A stretch of DNA of 23,714 nt, taken from assembly GCA_000697335.1 (NCBI GenBank), contig JNEM01016543.1, positions 1 to 23,714 on the forward strand. The letters run 5' to 3'. Below, in pieces: positions 19,193 through 23,714 of this stretch (positions are counted from its first letter, which is position 1; every line of letters starts with the position of its first letter). Under the pieces are notes generated by a model, which was not told where the DNA came from, searched no databases, and saw nothing but the letters and a program-made list of their open reading frames with translations. The stretch comes from Conidiobolus incongruus B7586. Lineage: Eukaryota > Entomophthoromycota > Entomophthoromycetes > Entomophthorales > Conidiobolaceae. The translations under genes and the position numbers were made by a program.

Positions 19193-21198
19193 TCAACTCC
19201 AGCTCTCTAACCAGAATCTTCTGCTACTTCAATTGGTTCCAGAATAATTTACCATCCACTTGTTCTTTGGTGTACTTGTCAAAGATGTCAATGAGGATGG
19301 ATTCCACTTGTTTAGGCATATTGTTAGATGATCTAAATATTAATTTAATACACTTATGATCGACTATGTAATGAAAGTACTTACCCACACAGATAAATCC
19401 AACTACCCTTTTCAATGACTAATTCTTGAATTAATGTTTTATCTTTTTCTAATATGTGTTGCACATAGGTTTTATGATCCTAATTCCAAATTAATAAATG
19501 ATCATAACAATAGTTACGATTAAATTACTTGATATTTCGAATATCCCACCATATAAACCAATTTGCCATCTCTTTCTAACTGTTCAAACTCTTGCTTGTA
19601 GTACTGATCTTTGTCGGGATGACGACAACCAAAATTTAAATAATTTTCTCGAGCGTTTTAAATGTGTCTACACTGAATTAATCCTCGGAAGGGAACCACA
19701 CCAAGTCCTAATTATATTAAATGAGCTTTATTGCATTGAATAAATGCAACATTCATACCTGGACTGATCATTATTACTGGAGTATTGGGATTGAGAGGTA
19801 CTTTCAAAGTTCCTTGAATAACCCTGACGTAAAGATTATCCTCCTTATGAAGTTGTTTGGATACCCACTGAGTACATACACCCGTTCTAATCGTACTCAA
19901 CTTGGTCTTATAATGAATCACCCCAATTGCCAACTGAACTTGGTTGGGCTGGCCAGCTGAGTAATTGGCAATGGAGAAAGATCGAGGCTTGAGAGATGGT
20001 AAACTATCCAGCAAGTACTCGAGGGGGATGGGACTGTTGAAATCTGTCAACACTTCGGGGATGGTGCGCTTCACCCGATAGGTTTAAGAAAGACGATCAT
20101 CCATACCTTCAGAAGTGAGCCACTCCAAAATCTTTTCTTTGATCATGTTATCATCTGTGAAATGGTACCAATACTCGAAGAAAGTGTACTTGGGAATACT
20201 GTTAAGGTCGATGTAGTTGGTTAATAACTGTCGTAAGGTTTTGGGTGATCTGAGTTATACAGGTACGAAGGTATCTACAAAGTATCAGAGTAATGTGGGA
20301 TGATTTGAAGAGTGTTGTGTTACCTTGAGATGTAGATTCAAACTTTACAGTTGATCAGCATAAATTTCCCATTGATTGAGTTTTATAAATTTATCAACTG
20401 ACTCAGGCAGATTCTGAGGATAGAATGAAGCGATATGACCTGGTAAAATTCTAAAAATCTTATTAATAATATACAGGCTATAAATCAGAAATATAATTAC
20501 TGAATATTGGGATCATCATACTGCAAATTCAGACGTCTACTCTCTTGAAAGTGATCTTCCGGTGTGATCCTATCATTCTCAATGACTTTCATATTAATCC
20601 AACCTAAATTATCATCCATGATCATATGATACAATTGAGTATCTGATAAGGGTTCATGAATAGGAATCATCTTCCATTGGGGTGGTAAGCATGTCTCAGG
20701 CGTCAAGGTAGCTTTTTCAGAAGGATAAAGAGCTTTAAGCTTCTCAAGAACACTTTCTGACCATCCCTTCAAACCACCATCATAGCCAAGATAGTGCTGA
20801 TCGTCCCCATCTCCAAACGGATATAGAGGAGTAGCACCAAGTTGACTAATTCTCTTAAACAATTTCTTACCCACAACATTATAAAACTCATAACTAGAGT
20901 CACCCCATCCAAATACACTATATTTCAACTAAGACAAAATATCCGCTGGCAGATTCTTACGCATTAAAAACTTCCAAAACTCTCTCATACTGTAAGGAAA
21001 CTCGCCCTGTCCCGTAGTGCTCGCTACAAATAGTACGACGGACTCGTGAATCAGCTCGGTCTTATCGTATTGGTCAATACTCAGTACCCTGTTGGGTATG
21101 TGGTTCCTTTGGAACTGTCTGCTCAATCGCTCACCAACTTCTTGGCTAGTCCCTGTTTGAGTTCCATATAAGATCAAAATACTATGGTTAAGTGTCAT
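19193..21198 (-). pseudogene. TAH18: Tah18/NDOR1-type diflavin reductase, decayed
   Basis: In the family this NADPH-FAD-FMN protein passes electrons to Dre2/CIAPIN1 for cytosolic Fe-S cluster assembly. Visible in order: flavodoxin domain from M at 21198 (LYGTQTGTSQEVGERL, FVASTTGQGEFPYSMREFW, GWGDSSYEFYN, DGDDQHYLGYDGGLKGW); FAD domain (KPRSFSIANYS, GVCTQW); NADPH domain (SPGLGVVPFRG, NFGCRHPDKD, YVQHIL, YLCGSSNNMP); and a C-terminus SSRRFWLESWS with TGA at 19195-19193. Likely introns are 20500-20451, 20323-20275, 19758-19708, 19528-19480 and 19384-19333 (49-52 nt). Disabling changes: in-frame stops at 20931-20929 (TAG), 20347-20345 (TAA), 20086-20084 (TAA, at a usual Tyr) and 19660-19658 (TAA); frame changes near 20255 and near 19229. 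A single 99-nt intron (20348-20250) would remove the second stop and the first frame change, at the cost of a linker. The other stops remain. It is convergent with the broken Sec14 copy. Confidence 0.87.
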
Positions 21199-22134
21199 TA
21201 CCGCAGGGAATGGTTTACTATATAGTTTTAAGCAATTGATAATAATAAGAGGCTTTAATTAATTATTTTATGATTTAGTTTTGTCAGATAAAGTTATTTA
21301 GTAGGTGACTAGAATTAATAAAAGCTTTGAATAGCAAATTTAAAAGATTTATGGGTTTCAATGTAATAAAATGAAAAAAAACTATAAGAGAAAATTTTGA
21401 AGGATATTAATATGAAATGAAGAGGATTTGTGATGAAATAGAATAGGTTTAGATTTTCGATATATATAGAAATACAAGAAAAAATAAAAGAATACAAAAT
21501 TATTGTTGAATTTACAGTTTATTAAAATGCTCAAATTATAACTTTATAAACCTACAAATAAAAAGATAATTGATTAATAACATATTTTAATAATATATCA
21601 ATAAAATGAGAATAAAAATGATAACAATAAAATCAGATAAAAGTTTGTCAAAGTGTCATAAGTTTTCTTCACGATTTTATCAGGTGAAGAAATTCATAAA
21701 AACATCATTTTAAGGGTAGTATATTGTTAAAATAGCTTACCTATTCAAAAAAAATGTAGAAGATATGTATTAAGCAATTTAAATTGTAAAATATTAGTGA
21801 GTAATAATTTTCATTTTACTGAAAATATTATTTTACAATTTAAATTGTTTGAATAATATTTAAAAAATTTCGATCAATTATAATATATATTTGAGTCAAA
21901 TTATAGAAAAAATCAAATTATGGGATTTAATTCGAATTTCTTAAATTGACCCATATTTTAAATTTACACATTGAATGAATTATAAATGCTGAGAATTTGA
22001 AAGTATCAGGTCACTGATAATTTTTTAATGGAAAATAGACTATAAATTAGAAGGAAATTTAAAATACTTCATAATTAATAATCTATACTAAGTTTTCTAA
22101 TATTAATATCACTATCATAATAAGATTGTAAAAC
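21199..22134. other. Divergent intergenic region before the zinc-finger gene
   Basis: About 0.9 kb of AT-rich DNA between the decayed Tah18-type gene and the WBP4-like gene. Apart from the foldback sequence at 21771-21851 no feature is recognised. A minus-strand frame at 21315-21497 is F/Y/I/S-rich and looks like chance. Confidence 0.55.
21771..21851. repeat. Foldback (inverted repeat) sequence
   Basis: A perfect 19-bp arm (21775-21793, CAATTTAAATTGTAAAATA) is repeated inverted at 21829-21847, with a 35-bp spacer. The pairing extends a few bases outward with one mismatch. The spacer contains a second small stem (ATTTTCA/TGAAAAT around TTTTAC). It may be a tiny MITE, a cruciform-forming site or a transcript hairpin. 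The arm is AT-only apart from three G/C bases. Confidence 0.6.
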
Positions 22135-22761
22135 ATGGCAGATTATTGGGTTTCAGGACAACGAATTTGGTGTAAATTTTGTAGAGTATTCGTTTACGAC
22201 AATAAACCAAGTCGTCAAAAGCACGATACGAGTAAGAAGCATCTGGATAATGTGAGGAGACATCGTCAGTCCGTGGATAACCGAACTACTCAGAAAATGA
22301 ATCAGGATTTGGAGACCAAACGTCAGTTGGAAATGATTGAGAGGGCTGCTTTGAGACAATATGTACTAGATGGCGGTAAGGTTCCAACTCCTCAAACTAC
22401 TGTAAATAAACCTTCGCCACAGCCTACAAAAGCTACAGCTGCTCCTCCTCCCCCGCCACCTCCTCTTTCTATTCCTGCAGCTCCTCCGGTGCCAATAGTG
22501 GGAGAGACTAAAGTGGGCGAATGGGAAGTTGTTGAAGAACCCAAAATCAATATCATCAAACATACAGCAACTCAGGAAGATGACGAAGACGAAGATTACC
22601 AAGGAGATCCTGACGACCTCAGCAATTTTAAAATTCAAGAAAAGGCTCAACCCAATGATAATATAGACGAAAACAATGATACAAATGATGATGGTATTAC
22701 ATTTAAAAAGAGAAAGCGATCGGGTGGTGCTGGTAGAAATACGAGGAAGAAGGTGGAATAA
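22135..22761 (+). CDS. WBP4/FBP21-like matrin-type zinc-finger protein (splicing factor)
   Basis: A single exon of 208 codons, stop TAA. The start MADYWVS is the family's typical N-terminus and has a good context (AACATGGC). A matrin/U1C-type zinc finger covers residues 11-37 with ligands C13, C16, H30 and H36 (C-X2-C-X13-H-X5-H), followed by a charged helix (about 45-80, RQLEMIERAALRQYV) as in WBP4. Next come a polyproline segment (about 102-122, APPPPPPP), a KVGEWEVVEE motif, an acidic stretch (DDEDEDYQGDPDD) and a basic tail FKKRKRSGGAGRNTRKK that matches the conserved FKKRK/RNxR end of the family. WBP4 proteins join the spliceosomal B complex. No WW domain is present, whereas metazoan WBP4 has two. 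It is probably a nuclear pre-mRNA splicing factor. Confidence 0.87.
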   Translation: MADYWVSGQRIWCKFCRVFVYDNKPSRQKHDTSKKHLDNVRRHRQSVDNRTTQKMNQDLETKRQLEMIERAALRQYVLDGGKVPTPQTTVNKPSPQPTKATAAPPPPPPPLSIPAAPPVPIVGETKVGEWEVVEEPKINIIKHTATQEDDEDEDYQGDPDDLSNFKIQEKAQPNDNIDENNDTNDDGITFKKRKRSGGAGRNTRKKVE

Positions 22762-23714
22762 TTTTATTATTTGTATATAAATTATAATTAGAAAATGATT
22801 TTACTATATTATACAATTTTAGTTAAAATTTATAAATATTCCATTATGAATTTCACTTTGAACTCCAACTCTATTACTATTTAAATTTATAATAAACAAC
22901 ATATATTAGTAGCTATATAACAAAATATTACTTTGTAATTTAAATAATGGGAATTCTTTATGATTAAAAAAAATAAACATCTTAATATATAAAATATATA
23001 AATAAATATATAATATAAAATTAATAATTTCTTTTATTTATAATAACTTTTTACTATACTTTTAGCAAAGATCTAACACTAAATAGTTCTTTTTATTAAA
23101 GACTAAAATTTTATATTTAATAAACTAATTAAATTTTCCTGTAGAAACTTTCTTTCTTGTAAATTAGTTTTTTTATTGCTTAAAACAATTATAATCACAT
23201 AAGTTAAAATCCAAACAATATATTAGATATAGTAGTTTTTTCTGATTATTTTTATTAAAAAATTTTTTATAACTTCATGTATTTTATAAATATTATGTAA
23301 AATAATAAGTTTTTTTAAATTATATTAAAAGTATTAATTAAAAATAATTTTATTTAAAAAAAAATAATATAAAGTTTATTATTAATTAATTTTCCTTTAA
23401 AAACTAAATAAAAATAACATATGGTTTTATAATTTATTATAATAATTAATATTCACTTATTAATAAAGTATTATTTAATAAAATTTGTAAAAAAAAGTTG
23501 ATTTAACTTAATTTAACATTTTAATTTATATTTTAATTAAAGATTATATAAAAAGATTTAAAATTTATCAATTATAATAATTTAATAAAAAATTTTAGTT
23601 TTTAACTATATTTTAATAAGTTTTATCTAATAAAAGCTACTTTAACTTTTGTTTAAGCTTTAGTTAAATTATAAGATATTAATTTTATATTTTTATTAAT
23701 TAATTTTAGTTTAA
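22762..23714. other. AT-rich spacer at the window end
   Basis: Extremely AT-rich DNA with A and T runs. No gene, repeat family or RNA was recognised. It includes the 3' region of the WBP4-like gene. Confidence 0.65.

Noticed and set aside
17787-21198. Reassignment of TAA/TAG to glutamine in this organism
   Set aside because: The 1095-codon Yta7-type gene has many CAA/CAG codons, no internal TAA/TAG, and ends properly in TAG. The intact Sec14-like and WBP4-like genes end properly in TAA. The Tah18-type gene also carries frame changes, which reassignment would not explain.
22366-22650. 94-codon minus-strand gene opposite the WBP4-like gene
   Set aside because: It is an antisense frame through the proline-rich and acidic part of a well-supported gene; its Arg/Ser/Trp-rich translation reflects that composition.
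1-23714. Assignment to a specific lineage such as arbuscular mycorrhizal or entomophthoralean fungi
   Set aside because: AT richness and an MATA_HMG gene fit several early-diverging groups; no marker in the window separates them.

Overview
The window is a very AT-rich eukaryotic nuclear segment. Its introns are short (47-63 nt, GT...AG), genes lie far apart, and coding DNA is visibly richer in GC than the spacers. The proteins (a Yta7-type chromatin ATPase, a MATA/MAT1-2-like HMG box protein, Csr1-like Sec14 proteins, a Tah18 flavoprotein and a WBP4-like zinc finger) point to a fungus, most likely an AT-rich early-diverging lineage. No rRNA or other marker fixes the taxon, so that is inference.

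Layout. 1-7469 is gene-poor AT-rich DNA holding an exact 19-bp Tn5/Nextera mosaic end (963-981), a GC-elevated island at 2210-2560 with a 5S-rRNA-like motif on the minus strand, and a second GC-elevated stretch at about 4915-5147. 7470-8512 holds three same-orientation copies of a roughly 250-bp element with inverted ends and TA target sites, a MITE family. The third copy ends 57 bp before an intronless HMG-box gene (8570-9340, +). A single-exon Yta7/ATAD2-type gene (10555-13842, -) follows, tail to tail with the HMG gene.

The right part holds a tandem pair of three-exon CRAL-TRIO (Sec14/Csr1-like) genes. The first (15211-16506, +) is intact. The second (17787-19075, +) keeps all splice sites and frame but carries two in-frame stops. 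Convergent with it is a Tah18/NDOR1-type diflavin reductase (19193-21198, -) with five recognisable introns, several in-frame stops and one or two frame changes. These two form a 3.4-kb block of dying genes. A healthy WBP4-like splicing-factor gene (22135-22761, +) follows, with a small foldback sequence in the spacer before it. The last kilobase is AT-rich and shows no gene.

There is no operon-like logic. The chromatin, lipid-transfer and splicing genes look like unrelated neighbours. The points most worth following up are the MITE cluster in the promoter of a MAT-like HMG gene, the adjacent pair of dead genes (one of a family that is essential in yeast), a 46-nt conversion-like patch between the Sec14 copies, the structured island at 2210-2560, and the adaptor remnant, which makes the join near 963-981 suspect.
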